From Alternaria dauci (Eukaryota; Ascomycota; Dothideomycetes; Pleosporales; Pleosporaceae): a stretch of DNA of 64,000 bases. Every line of letters starts with the position of its first letter. Within the stretch, counting starts at the first letter, position 1. Made by a program: the position numbers and the translations under genes. Shown piece after piece: positions 1 to 9,556 of this stretch. A model generated the notes under the pieces. It was not told the origin of the DNA. It worked only from the letters and a program-made list of their open reading frames with translations, and did no database searches. Location of the stretch: NCBI RefSeq assembly GCF_042100115.1, contig NC_091280.1:1550001-1614000 (forward strand). The letters are read 5' to 3'.

Positions 1-784
1 CCTTCGAGTCTGAACTCGCCTGCCACAACAGGAGACGACGTGGGCAAGACAAGTCCGCCAATAGCACTGGTATGTGAAGAGGACAGTGATCGCTGGGAGC
101 CGAATGGAGTCAGTGATTGTGAGTCACCAGAGCGCGCAATGTCGAGGTTGAAGTTGTGGTCCAGCTCTGAAAGCAACTCTGGGGGAGGGAGCGCTAATTC
201 GGGAAGAAAAGATGGGTCATCCTCGAAGATGAGCTGCTCTGGCCTGCAGACTGTCAGTGAACGAAGTGCTCAGTGTGCAGGGGTGGTGTTTGTTACCTAG
301 CTTTGCCAGCATTTGGATCCAGTGCGGTATTCTTCACTGTGCGTAACATTACCCGCAATGTATTTTGCACATGTTCCGCGTCTGAAAGAATGTATCCACA
401 TTGTTGTAAGTATACGCGTGATACACCGTACCTGCATGCATTAGTGGTCTGTCGTCTAGAGGAAGCATGATGGCGCAACGCACAACAGATTGCTCTGCAG
501 GCGCAAAGCCATTGGCGCCACAGGATCGACGATGGTCTGGCATGCTTTGGGTACGTCAACCTCGAGGATTTGCTTGCGATTGATGCGCTTCAGGCTGCTG
601 GACTGGCCGAGCGTCGCGATGATCCTGCCACTTCTGTCAGGACTGGGAAAGAGCGACTGACGCCTTTCCGACATACCACACAGTCGCCACGCCATATTTG
701 CGCGACGTGAGTACTGCAAGAGTTAGTTGTGCTATCGGCACCTGAGGCGTCGGATGTGGGCTCACCTTCGTGACTGTAAAACAT
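1..784 (-). CDS. rec8: REC8-type meiotic cohesin kleisin, N-terminal part (cut by left edge)
   Basis: Alpha-kleisin that links the SMC heads of cohesin in meiotic chromosomes. Five exons join in frame: 784-766, 713-677, 624-484, 431-297 and 243-1, continuing past the window edge. The protein opens MFYSHE, then VLTSRKYGVATVW, ATLGQSSSLKRINRK, APMALRLQSNLLYGVSR and YILSDAEHVQ, the Rad21/Rec8 N-terminal domain that contacts SMC3. The VLTSRKYGVATVW block is the Rec8 form; mitotic Rad21 has a different block there. After the domain comes an acidic stretch (IFEDDPSFLPEL) and a Ser-rich linker, as expected before the separase-cleaved region. The first coding exon is only 19 nt. The C-terminal winged-helix domain lies outside the window. 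Splice sites are inferred from frame continuity and family resemblance. Confidence 0.85.
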
Positions 785-1546
785 GTCGTTGATATGAACA
801 ATAGTACAGGCGTAATGATACAGACAGAAGAATGCGGCGTCTTGCGCATAACACGATTTATTAAGACAGAACAGCAGTGGTAGGTGGAGAGAGAGGACAA
901 AAGAGTAGTTCTGGGAGTGAGCGTAACGGTTATGGAAGGCCTTGGCAGAAGGCTTCGACGCGCTTCTAGTACGCGTGGTGAGGTGAGGACGAAAGGGGAC
1001 GAGAGATAACGGGATGCGCCTACAACGCCAAAGATGACACAATTCCTCTTGCATAAACAAGCTGCATATAATAGAGGATGTTGTCAACAAGCTCCAAGAG
1101 GTAGTTTCAAAGGGAACGTACATCATTATCCAAATGCTTTCTAGACATAAAGCTCTGCGAGCTCCTGTAGGGTTAATTGGTATGAGAGAACACCAGTTCT
1201 GCCATATGATGCAGTATTACCCAACAGCGTTGCGCCGGCCTTTTGAGTACTAGCACGTCCATCAGATTAACAATGTTGGTTAGCAGAGAGCACAACGTGA
1301 GTGTCTAATTTCTGGTATCAGGGCCGTGGAAACATGCAGTTTGTCAATCTAGTTTCGTGTCTATTAATGCAAAGTCTTGAAGTCATATCATCATTACTTA
1401 AGCTCAGCGTACCATCATGTTTCCTTTCCAGTTGGTACAACGCCGAGTGCCATGCATTACGTGCTGCGCCGGTTCCGTTTACGCTTCGGCTTTGCTGCGG
1501 CCACAAAATCCCAGGCGTCAGGCATGAAGTAGAATGTCGAGTCAGC
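785..1546. other. Intergenic: REC8 upstream region and UBP6 3' flank
   Basis: Both flanking genes are on the minus strand, so this holds the REC8 promoter and 5' leader and the UBP6 3' untranslated region. Open frames here are short and show no family motif. I see no RNA gene or repeat. Confidence 0.6.
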
Positions 1547-3468
1547 CTATGAGTCGCCCATCTGCACGTCCTCATCGATGACGGGCAGAGGGACGGCACG
1601 GTAGAGGAGGATGAGAGCCGAATGACTTTGGCCTTGACTATGTCAGTAAACAGGATTTTGAACGATCCGAGACACTTACCTCCTCCGGACAAAGTCTGTA
1701 TCCTCTCGGCATCAACCTCGGATACCTTCTCATCGTTGAACCACCACCACTTTCCGTCCTCTGGCTTTCGCTTGCCAGTGTTGGGATCCTTGGCACCCTG
1801 CTTCTTGACAAAGGAGGTGTAGTGGCCACTGTCAGCGCTTGCGCCCTGATGCGTGATGACGCCCCTCAGTTCGTAAAGACCAGTCTGATTAGCGCCTTCG
1901 TCGGCAACCATCTTGGGGTCTACAAGAGCGAGGAGCTCCTTCTTGGCAGCGAGGATGGATGCCGCACGTTCCGCTTCAACCTGAGCGTCGGTCTTGTACT
2001 CGACCTCCTCCATCTGAGTATCCTCAGCCGGCTTGCTGGCGTCCTCCTTCTTCTGCACGGCTTCCTTCTTCTTCTGCAGAGGCTCCTTGCGAGCAAGGGG
2101 ATCGCTGTCGTTCTCCTCACCAGCCCTCATACGCTTCTGTCGCTTGCGGGCACGCTCCACGTCCTCCTCTTCCTTGCGAATCTCACGGATCTTGTCCCGG
2201 ATGGGGACAAGCATCTTCCTCAGGTCGTCTGTACAGAACTCTAATGCGTCCAGCTCCTCGGGGAAGGTGACCTTGCGCATGATCTTCGCCTTCTTGTTGG
2301 TGTCTTTTCGCCAGTCGAAACGCACAAAGTGGATCGGCAGGTGCTTCGGTAGACGGGCGATTTTGGAGGTCTTGGTGTAAAGCGCGTTGCGGCCCAGGAC
2401 GTCTGATCGCTTCTCGATCTGCTCCTTGAGGCCAGCAGCCAAACCATCCCTCAGGTGGTTTGTCTCGACGTTGATGTGGCAGTTTAGCTTGAAAAAGAGG
2501 TCTTCACTGTGGACAGGCTCTTCGCCGCCCTCCTTTGCTGCAGGCTCATCGCACTCCATGACCGACTCAAACTTGCCCGCCATGTACTTGTCGATCCAAG
2601 AGATGTCCCTCTGCTTGCTTGCATCAGACCCTGTCTGGTTGTCGGTGATCTTCAGCTTCTGCCGCAGCTGCGCAACAATCTGTGACCAAGCCTCCTCGGC
2701 GTCCTGCTGTGCGTAGCCATGGCCGTCCTTTGATTTCTGGGCGAACTGGGGGAAGGCGGTTCGGAGCGCGTTCAGGAACATGAGTGGAGGGAACCCATTT
2801 TGTGTCTCGGACATTTGCTTGAAGAGGTCGCGGAGGGAGCCGGTAAGGTCAGTCGAGGCACCAAGGCCGCCGAGACCGAACTGGCTGAGCTGTGCGGCAC
2901 TGGACGAGCTGGCGGCGTTGCTGGGGACAGTTAGTAGGGTCGTGTGCGGGCGGTGGAGGGAGACGTACCTGTCTGAGTATCGCAGAAGCTCCTCTTGTAG
3001 CTCTGGAATAGAGCGTAGCGCCTGCAGGGTGGAGTTCATGTAGCACGTGTTACCCAGGTTCTGCAGACCGGCCGGTGTTGCGCCCTCGAGCTGCGCAGCC
3101 TCGGCCTCGTCCATGTCTTCGAGGAACTTGACGGGGACCTTTGGCTTTTCTATGACCATGCCCGAGCCCGAGGGCGTGCCCATCATCATGAGCGTCTGGT
3201 TGGGCTTGAGGCCGAGCTTGGACATGTCGGCGTCATCCTTGAGTTGACCGCCCTTGACGATGACCTTTTGGCGCTCTGGCTCGACGCCGGTGATGGAGAA
3301 GAGCTGGTACTTGAACGTCTCGCCGGTCGAGGTGGTGTCGACCTCGACCTCGTGCTTCTTGCCCTGGTGCTTTACGATGACTGCAAACCGTGTGCGTTAG
3401 TAGTCTGTCTGGCCATGTTGCGAGGGGCGGTGCAGGGCAGCACAGCACGTACCTGGTATCGTCGCCAT
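1547..3468 (-). CDS. UBP6: Ubiquitin carboxyl-terminal hydrolase 6 (Ubp6/USP14 type)
   Basis: Proteasome-associated deubiquitinase that trims ubiquitin from substrates at the 19S particle. Exons 3468-3453, 3380-2969, 2920-1680 and 1632-1547 give 584 residues. The N-terminus (about 1-75) is a ubiquitin-like domain that in the family docks on Rpn1. The USP catalytic domain has the cysteine box NLGNTCYMNS, a QQDAEEAW block and the histidine box SGHYTSFV. A charged Lys/Glu insert (around ARKRQKRMRAGEEN) lies inside the domain. The last intron needs acceptor tcaag at 1637-1633; this gives the family C-terminus GGGQSHSALILLYRAVPLP, whereas read-through gives an unrelated tail. It is divergent from ARPC4, with 285 bp between start codons. 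Confidence 0.93.
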
Positions 3469-3753
3469 GGCGGATGCTCTCAGCTATACTGTGGATAGAG
3501 TACAGACGACGGTAGGGGCGGCGAGGCGAGAGAGTGGTTATAATGCGGTCGTGGGGCAAAAGTTAATGGAAGCATGAGGAAGGACGGCGCGCGCCAAGGT
3601 GAGCCGCCGCCCGGAGCTTCTACCCCACTAGCGCGACGAGCTGCAGGCACCGCCAACTCGCCGTACGGGCATGTCATAGCAAGCCCGCCCTCCCCCGACC
3701 GGCAGCCCTACCATTCCCACAGAGCATAGAGCTGGTGCTGAGCTCTATCCGCA
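3469..3753. promoter_or_regulatory. Divergent promoter between UBP6 and ARPC4
   Basis: The start codons of UBP6 (3468, minus) and ARPC4 (3754, plus) face away from each other over 285 bp, so both promoters must share or abut here. The sequence is GC-rich with no clear TATA box. No specific factor site is claimed. Confidence 0.6.
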
Positions 3754-4435
3754 ATGGTACCCCCTCTCCTCCCGTCCCACCTCCACCACCACCGGCTCGG
3801 CACGTGCTCACACTGACACTCTCGCAGTCGCAATCACTCCGCCCATACCTCCAGTGCGTGCGCTCGTCGCTCACGGCCGCCCTCTCCCTCTCCAACTTTG
3901 CGTCCCAGGCCTCGGAACGCCACAATGTCCCCGAGATTGAGGCTGCAAGCTCGCCCGAAGTCATCCTCAACCCGCTTACCGTATCGAGGAACGCCGAGGA
4001 GCGCGTCTACATCGAGCCCAGCATCAACAGCGTGCGCATAAGCATCAAGATCAAGCAGGCCGACGAGATTGAACACATCCTGGTCCACAAGTTCACACGC
4101 TTCCTGACGCAAAGAGCAGAGTCCTTCTACATCATGCGGAGGAAGCCAGTCAAGGGCTACGACATCTCGTTCCTCATCACAAACTTCCACACCGAGGAGA
4201 TGCTGAAGCACAAGCTGGTCGACTTCATCATCCAGTTCATGGAGGAGGTGGACAAGGAGATTTCAGAGATGAAGCTCTTCGTAAGCCAGCCGGAGCCTAC
4301 ATGTTTGGGCTGGAGGCTGACACATTGCTAGTTGAACGCAAGAGCACGTTTCGTGGCCGAGTCCTTCCTCACACCAGTACGTCCAACGCTACACATACCC
4401 GTGCACGCACACTGACCCGGGCCTAGTTTGACTGA
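3754..4435 (+). CDS. ARC19: Actin-related protein 2/3 complex subunit 4
   Basis: Core subunit of the Arp2/3 actin-nucleating complex (ARPC4, Arc19 in yeast), forming the structural core with ARPC2. Coding exons 3754-3756, 3828-4280, 4332-4376 and 4427-4435 give 169 residues, the usual family size. The conserved protein starts [15 protein letters not shown] and contains [45 protein letters not shown] and ends [17 protein letters not shown]. The first coding exon is just the ATG: a GT donor follows it directly and the next exon resumes at SQSLRPY. This start is preferred because the upstream open frame reads intron sequence (proline-rich). The last coding exon is 9 nt. Confidence 0.93.
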
Positions 4436-4819
4436 GCGCATAAACCATGACGGCGTTTGTATATATTGGCTTATTACGAACACTTGGGCGGACGCAGCTG
4501 GGACGGTCAAGGGCGAGAATCCATGCCCACGAACAAGCGCTGGCGTGGAAAAGTTGCTATCCAAGCTGAGCATTCGACCAGCATTCAATACAAATACGAA
4601 CCTCCAATCCCATGCCGTACCTGGCCCACACCGCCCATCGCTCCCACATAATCACAAACACTACATGGATAAAAGTGGACGACTGACGTGGCAGGACAAC
4701 GTTGCATTCATGTTGCATTTTTATGCTGATATTGTTCTTGTTTGGGTATTTCAACTACAAGGTGCCAGCTACATCTGTTGACATGTGCAAAAGCCCTCCC
4801 AACAGCGAGCTTGTAGCGC
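4436..4819. other. Intergenic between convergent ARPC4 and peroxiredoxin genes
   Basis: Holds the two facing 3' ends. Open frames here are short and unrecognised; no RNA gene or repeat seen. Confidence 0.6.
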
Positions 4820-5452
4820 TTACAATTTAGCCAGAACGGCGTCGGCACCAGAGACCTATACATTGTTAGAAACGCACCATGAATCTCAGCACAATTGGGT
4901 ACTTACCGAGACCTCGCCAGGGTTCTTCTCATTCTCGGCGTAGATAACCTTGCCGTGGTCGAAGACCATAGCCCAGCGGCCGTTGCGGTCGCCCATCCCC
5001 GCAGGCCAACCGTACTCCTTGGAGAAGAAGGTCTTGGTGTCGCTAAGGAAAAGGATGTCGTCGTTCTTGACGCCATTGACCTTGCCCCAGGCGTTCATGA
5101 CCCAGCTGTCGTTGCTTGCAATGGTAGCAATAATGTCAACGCCCTTCTCCTTGAACTCCTTGGCCTTTGCAATGTACGGAGGGAGATGGTATGCTTGGCA
5201 GCCTGGAGTGAAGGCACCGGGAACGGAGAAGAGGACGACCTTCTTGTCCGCCCATTCCTTGCTAGCATCGTATTCTTGGGGACGGCCGCAGACGGTAGGG
5301 TCGCTGTCGGTGATGGGTGCCCACCTGCACGGGGAAGACACAATGTCAGCGTGAACCCCAAGAGCTTCGGTGGTGAGCGGAGCTCGATGCGAGCATACTT
5401 ACTCGAACTTGACGCCCTCGGGGAGCTTGTCGCCAACCTTTAGAGGAGCCAT
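4820..5452 (-). CDS. Atypical 2-Cys peroxiredoxin (Prx5/PMP20, Asp f 3-like) with peroxisomal tail
   Basis: Thiol peroxidase reducing H2O2 and alkyl hydroperoxides, recycled by thioredoxin or glutathione. Exons 5452-5403, 5324-4907 and 4855-4820 give 167 residues. The peroxidatic Cys59 sits in PGAFTPGC; a second Cys29 (TVCGRP) matches the position of the other cysteine in Aspergillus Asp f 3. Further family blocks are ASNDSWVMNAWGK and DDILFLSD. The C-terminus is AKL, a type 1 peroxisomal targeting signal, and it is encoded by a separate 36-nt last exon. The start MAPLKVGDKLPEG is standard for the family. Peroxisomal location is inferred from the tripeptide. Confidence 0.92.
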
Positions 5453-6287
5453 GATGATTGACTGGTGTATGAGTGTAGAATGGAATGTAGGTTGAAGAGT
5501 CTTGAAACCTGAATAGCAGAGTGAGGTGGGAGAAAGTGACTTTCGATGGTGGACTACGCCGATTAGTTATGTGGAGGGGCACCCGCCTGCTTCCCAAGCT
5601 TCAAGCTTCGAGGTCGTAGTGGGGCACAGCTCCGGCAGCCCGGCCGAGACGTACGGCGTATGACGCCAGGTACCAGCCAGCGCATTTTGATAATGCAGGG
5701 TATCTTTGACAAATCTTTTTGGCCTATCAGGTAGGCGTATGGGCATGTACCTGGCTGAGCAGATGGATGAGGCGTTGACGATACAGGCTCGATGCGAGCT
5801 GTCATGGTTGATGAAGTTTGAAAGCTCGCTGATGGTAGTCGTCTATTGCCATTGGCTACCCACGCTCTGTTCTGTTCTCGACGATGGGACACAGCTCCTG
5901 GCGTGCCTGGGCCTCGGCGTTTGGTCGGTGTAGAACTGATCGTCTCTTTTGCTGCTTCCCGTTCCAGAATCTTCTTCGTCGTAGCTCACGTTGTCACCCA
6001 TCCAACCTGCGTTCCACTCGCACTCCTGCCATGTCCATGAGTCCCCCTTAGGTGAGATTCTACAGGTCAAAATGCTGCATGTCCATCTCCAAGTAGCTGT
6101 GTTTCTTTCTATCAGGAAGCATGCAAGCGCATGCCGAAGTGCCGATATGATGCGGCCATCGTACGGCATCTTCTGAATCAGCATGACTAAATTTTGAAGT
6201 GATAGTCTTTGGTGTTATAAAGCTCTGGGATTGAATGTTATCGTTGTTACAATCCGTCTCAACTATCTAGCTTTGCTTGTTCCGAAT
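5453..6287. other. Divergent intergenic region, peroxiredoxin / DUF1348
   Basis: Both neighbours are transcribed outwards, so this holds their promoters. A minus-strand frame at 5843-6184 is open but has no recognisable motif and no support for being a gene. No RNA gene or repeat seen. Confidence 0.55.
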
Positions 6288-6845
6288 ATGTCACTCGCAC
6301 CACCTTTTACTCGGGAATCCGCCCATGCCAAGGTCAAGAAGGCTCAAGACCTCTGGAATAGCCAGTACGTAGTATTTTGGACAGTTACCTTGCACTGGCT
6401 AAGTATGCCAGGGACCCCAAGGCAATTGCAAAAGCCTACACACCCGATTGTATTTGGCGCAATCGATCGTCTTTCATCTCTGGTACGGCGGAGATTGAAG
6501 ACTTCTTAACAAAGAAGTGGGAGAAGGAGAAGAGCTACCAGCTGCGCAAAGAGCTGTTTGCCTTTACTGACGAAAAGATTGCCGTGCAATTCTGGTATGA
6601 GTTCCAAGATGCCCACGACGGCATGAAGTGGAAACGCTGCTATGGTCTCGAGGATTGGACATTTGCAGAAGACGGGAAAATGCGCAAGCGGCAGATGAGC
6701 GGCAACGATGTCGAGATTGGTGAAGCCGGTGAGTAATCCAAGCCTGTATGCACAAGCGTAATCATTGACTGAGATTCGTGTAGAACGATGGTTCAAGGAC
6801 GGTGTGGACGTGAACGCAGTCGAGATTAGTGAGCGTCATTGGTAA
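6288..6845 (+). CDS. DUF1348 / NTF2-like (SnoaL-like) small protein
   Basis: Small cone-shaped alpha+beta fold protein of the DUF1348 family; no reaction is established. Exons 6288-6364, 6412-6728 and 6784-6845 give 151 residues, typical for the family. Conserved blocks are KVKKAQDLWNSQDP, AYTPDCIWRNRSSFISG, FLTKKWEKEKSYQLRKELF, IAVQFWYEFQDAHDG and RCYGLEDWTF, ending AVEISERHW. The first intron (47 bp) lies between WNSQ and DP; read-through of either intron breaks family similarity. The ATG at 6288 is preferred because upstream codons read as leader sequence. Confidence 0.88.
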
Positions 6846-6936
6846 CTGACGGTTTTGTTATATTCAAATCAGAACGGCTGGGTATCATAACGCTTGCGGA
6901 AATCGGAGAACATGTGCGATCAGTTGGTAGTATGGC

Positions 6937-7441
6937 CTATGCTGGAGGTGTATCGTGTATAGCGACAAGAATGAACTTGGGATCTGAAGACGTTAGCATA
7001 AGCCCCACCATTGCATGTGCGGGGAACATACCTGGCACGATGACCAGCTCGTTCTTCTTTGTGCGCAATCGGAGAAGCTTGACCTCATCGTCCTTGTCCA
7101 GCTCGTCTACAAGGCTCCCTGCTGCGGTCAAGAATGACCAAACCATGCTCGCAACATCTTCGGCGCTGTGTATCCCACTTTCTTTCCGGCCGTTGGAGTA
7201 GTTGTCGGATGCACTTTCCCCGGATGCCGGTAGCGTACTGTTTGGATTCGCCGATGAGCTATTCGATATGAGGCCAGAAGTGCGTATTATGGTGCCGTTT
7301 TCGCGCGACAATATCAGGGTGCTCTGGACGCCAGGCTTTTGGCTCAGGCGCGTAAGTAGCGAAAGTGTCTCGTCTGGCTACACAACTGTTAGTGGTATGC
7401 TACTGCAGGAACTCCTCGATACATACGGCGTTCTGAGCCAT
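6937..7441 (-). CDS. Roadblock/LC7 dynein light chain
   Basis: Light chain that dimerises on the dynein intermediate chain to support cargo transport and nuclear migration. Exons 7441-7427, 7377-7032 and 6983-6937 give 135 residues. The chain reads MAQNAPDETLSLLTRLSQ, then VQSTLILSRENGTIIRTSG, a Ser/Asn-rich insert, EDVASMVWSFLTAAGSLV, DEVKLLRLRTKKNELVIVP and DPKFILVAIHDTPPA, matching the Roadblock domain from strand 1 to strand 5. The first coding exon encodes only five residues. It is divergent from IPI1, with 301 bp between starts, and ends about 90 bp from the convergent DUF1348 gene. Confidence 0.9.
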
Positions 7442-7742
7442 GTTGTGCAACAGGTACAACGAAGACCAAGAGCTGCAGTCGCTGTGTACAGATGCTAATC
7501 ATGACATGGGCATACACACACACGACCGCGGCTGGACCCTGCCAAGAGCTGTATCGCCTAGGCTTTTCTGGCATTAGCGGCATCTGTAGATCTTCAATTT
7601 TCCGTTCGTCAATAGGGAACGCGTCTTCAATCATTAACACAAAGGTTTTCCTTCCCCTTCTGGACCATTCGCGCGTTAGGAGAACGTTTCCAAATCACGC
7701 GTTCGCGAACTCGATCTGCAAAAAGTCCGATAGTCCGACGTC
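7442..7742. promoter_or_regulatory. Divergent promoter between roadblock light chain and IPI1
   Basis: A 301 bp gap between outward-facing start codons. Nothing more specific than a shared promoter region can be supported. Confidence 0.5.
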
Positions 7743-8857
7743 ATGACCGCAAGCTCAAAGAAGAAGAAGGAGAACAAGAAGAAAGACTTCCAGGTAAACA
7801 TGATCAGGATTTCTAAAAGTCGCAGTGCTAACGAAAACAGAAACCAAAGTTGAAGGTTGGGAAAGCGAGGCCCAAGGCAGCAAATAGCACTGATACCAGC
7901 TTTCGGGCCAAATGTGAGGCCAACGACACCAAACCTCACGTTCTCAACTAATGCATCGCAGCAATTTCTCTCAAACAGCAAGCACTCTCTACTAGTGCTC
8001 CAAGCTTAGAGGCGCAATGCGCGCATCATCTGGGCCTACTAAATCACAAATCGGATGCACAGCGGAAAGAATCTTTGGCCTTTTTAACATCAGCCATCAC
8101 AAGCAACCCACCTACAATTCCATTGCCGCAACCTTCGTCTGTCATCATCCCCGTGGCACAAAAGCTCATTCTGGATGGATCGAACAGTGTTCGTCAGCAG
8201 CTACTCAAGCTTCTGCAGAGTCTGCCACCAATCGATATCGCTAGCCACGCAGACCAGCTGCTACTGCACACAAGAGCTGCGATGACGCACTTGGCAACTG
8301 AAATTCGTCTTTTTGGCCTCGATGTCCTGGAATGGCTGCTTGTGGTTACAGGCGATGAAGTCGTCAGCTGTGCTGGAGGCTGGGTGAAGATGCTCAAATG
8401 CTTCCTCACTTTGCTTGGTTGGCAAAGTGAAGCGTCGAGCAAATGGTCGTCCGGAAAATCGTATGGAAAAGCCGATACGAAGATGCAAGTCAAGCAAATA
8501 AATGCGTTGACTTCTTTTCTCCGCACAGGGCTCTTTCATGCCCAGGCAGTCGCTTCTGTTGACGTCAGCGACAACACTTTTCCGCTTTGGCACACGCAGC
8601 ATCACGTACTCTCTGAACGATCGAACGCCTATGCGCATCTAAACCTGTTTGGTGCCACCAGAGATGAAGAGGCAGAGATGTATGAGGACCGCGAAGACCG
8701 GCAAAGACTGTTTCGAGACCGAGCCGAGGCGGCAATCATTGCAGGCCTGGAGCAAGCTACCAAAGGCGGTGGGGAGCTGGGCAGAGCGGGTGCGCAACTC
8801 CGAAAAGCCGTGAAAGAGGGCATGGCGGATTTCTACCGAGAGGAATCGACCATTTAA
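7743..8857 (+). CDS. IPI1: Pre-rRNA-processing protein Ipi1 (Rix1 complex)
   Basis: Component of the nucleolar/nuclear Rix1-Ipi1-Ipi3 complex needed for ITS2 processing and release of pre-60S particles. Exons 7743-7793, 7841-7913 and 7962-8857 give 339 residues. The N-terminus is a basic stretch (TASSKKKKENKKKDFQKPK). The family core follows with QRKESLAFLTSAI, PTIPLPQPSSVIIP, VAQKLILDGSNSVRQQLLKL and RAAMTHLATEIRLFGLDVLEWLL, the helical-repeat region shared with human TEX10. The C-terminal third is charged and helical. The N-terminal exons were found by joining short frames at clear splice sites. Confidence 0.88.
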
Positions 8858-9556
8858 ACCCGCGATTTATTGCTGTTCAACACGGCTCGGTGAACGGTGT
8901 GCCGCAGCTTGCCATGAACTAGATGTGCACAGCGGTCGCAGAGTCCCTCGTCTTTCTGGGTCACCACAATAGATCAACTGAACCATCACCAGAGTCGACA
9001 CCGGATAAAGACTGGTGGCGTCTCCATCTCACGCCACTTGCACCCCCGGTCAACAAGGGGGACAGACTGGAGAAGTAGCGACTTGCCTGCCAGCTCCATA
9101 CGATATTGAGCCAAGCGACAACATTTGGTCTATGAGTAATCGAATCCCAGCAGTAGCTAGCCCAAAAATCCGAGATTCGACCGATGAGTACCTGTCCTGC
9201 CAGCCTCGCGCACCAGATTCTCTTCTATCACCGAGATAGAGAGTTCATTAACCAATTCTGGCTGCCACTGTCACCGGCGTCATACCCCTCACTTTGCGTC
9301 ACCACTCAAACATTCCTTCAGTGCCAACGATGTCGTCTTCGGTGCTAATGAAGCCATCTTCACCGTTTTGAAGGAGGCATTGGTATTCTCCAGACCAGAT
9401 CAACCATTGAGCACATTCGCACACGGCGACTTCGAAACAAAAAGGCCCCTAAGAGTGGATCGCCTGGAGAGCCAGGTTACATGTATGACACATAAGCATC
9501 CAGTCAACATAGTATCTTATCAAGCAAAGCGTCTTTCATTGGGCCTAGTACAAACC
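8858..9556. other. Intergenic and leader of the HET gene
   Basis: Contains the IPI1 3' flank and the HET gene upstream region. The HET reading frame is open leftward to about 9368 but the first in-frame ATGs are at 9485 and 9557. One short upstream ORF is listed separately. No RNA gene seen. Confidence 0.5.
9330..9371 (+). promoter_or_regulatory. Candidate upstream ORF (13 codons) ahead of the HET gene
   Basis: ATG at 9330 opens a 13-codon frame (MSSSVLMKPSSPF) that stops at 9371, upstream of both candidate HET starts. If transcribed it could reduce initiation at the main start. No transcript evidence; it may be chance. Confidence 0.25.

Noticed and set aside
1318..1546. Extension of the UBP6 frame to 1318
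   Set aside because: Reads through the last intron into 3' flank; splicing at 1679-1633 restores the conserved C-terminus and a stop at 1547.
3735..3827. Proline-rich N-terminal extension of ARPC4
   Set aside because: It is intron sequence; relatives start SQSLRPYLQ directly after Met.
5843..6184. 113-codon minus-strand frame in the peroxiredoxin/DUF1348 gap
   Set aside because: Acidic and Ser-rich tail looked possible, but no ATG-proximal motif, no splice partners and no family resemblance.
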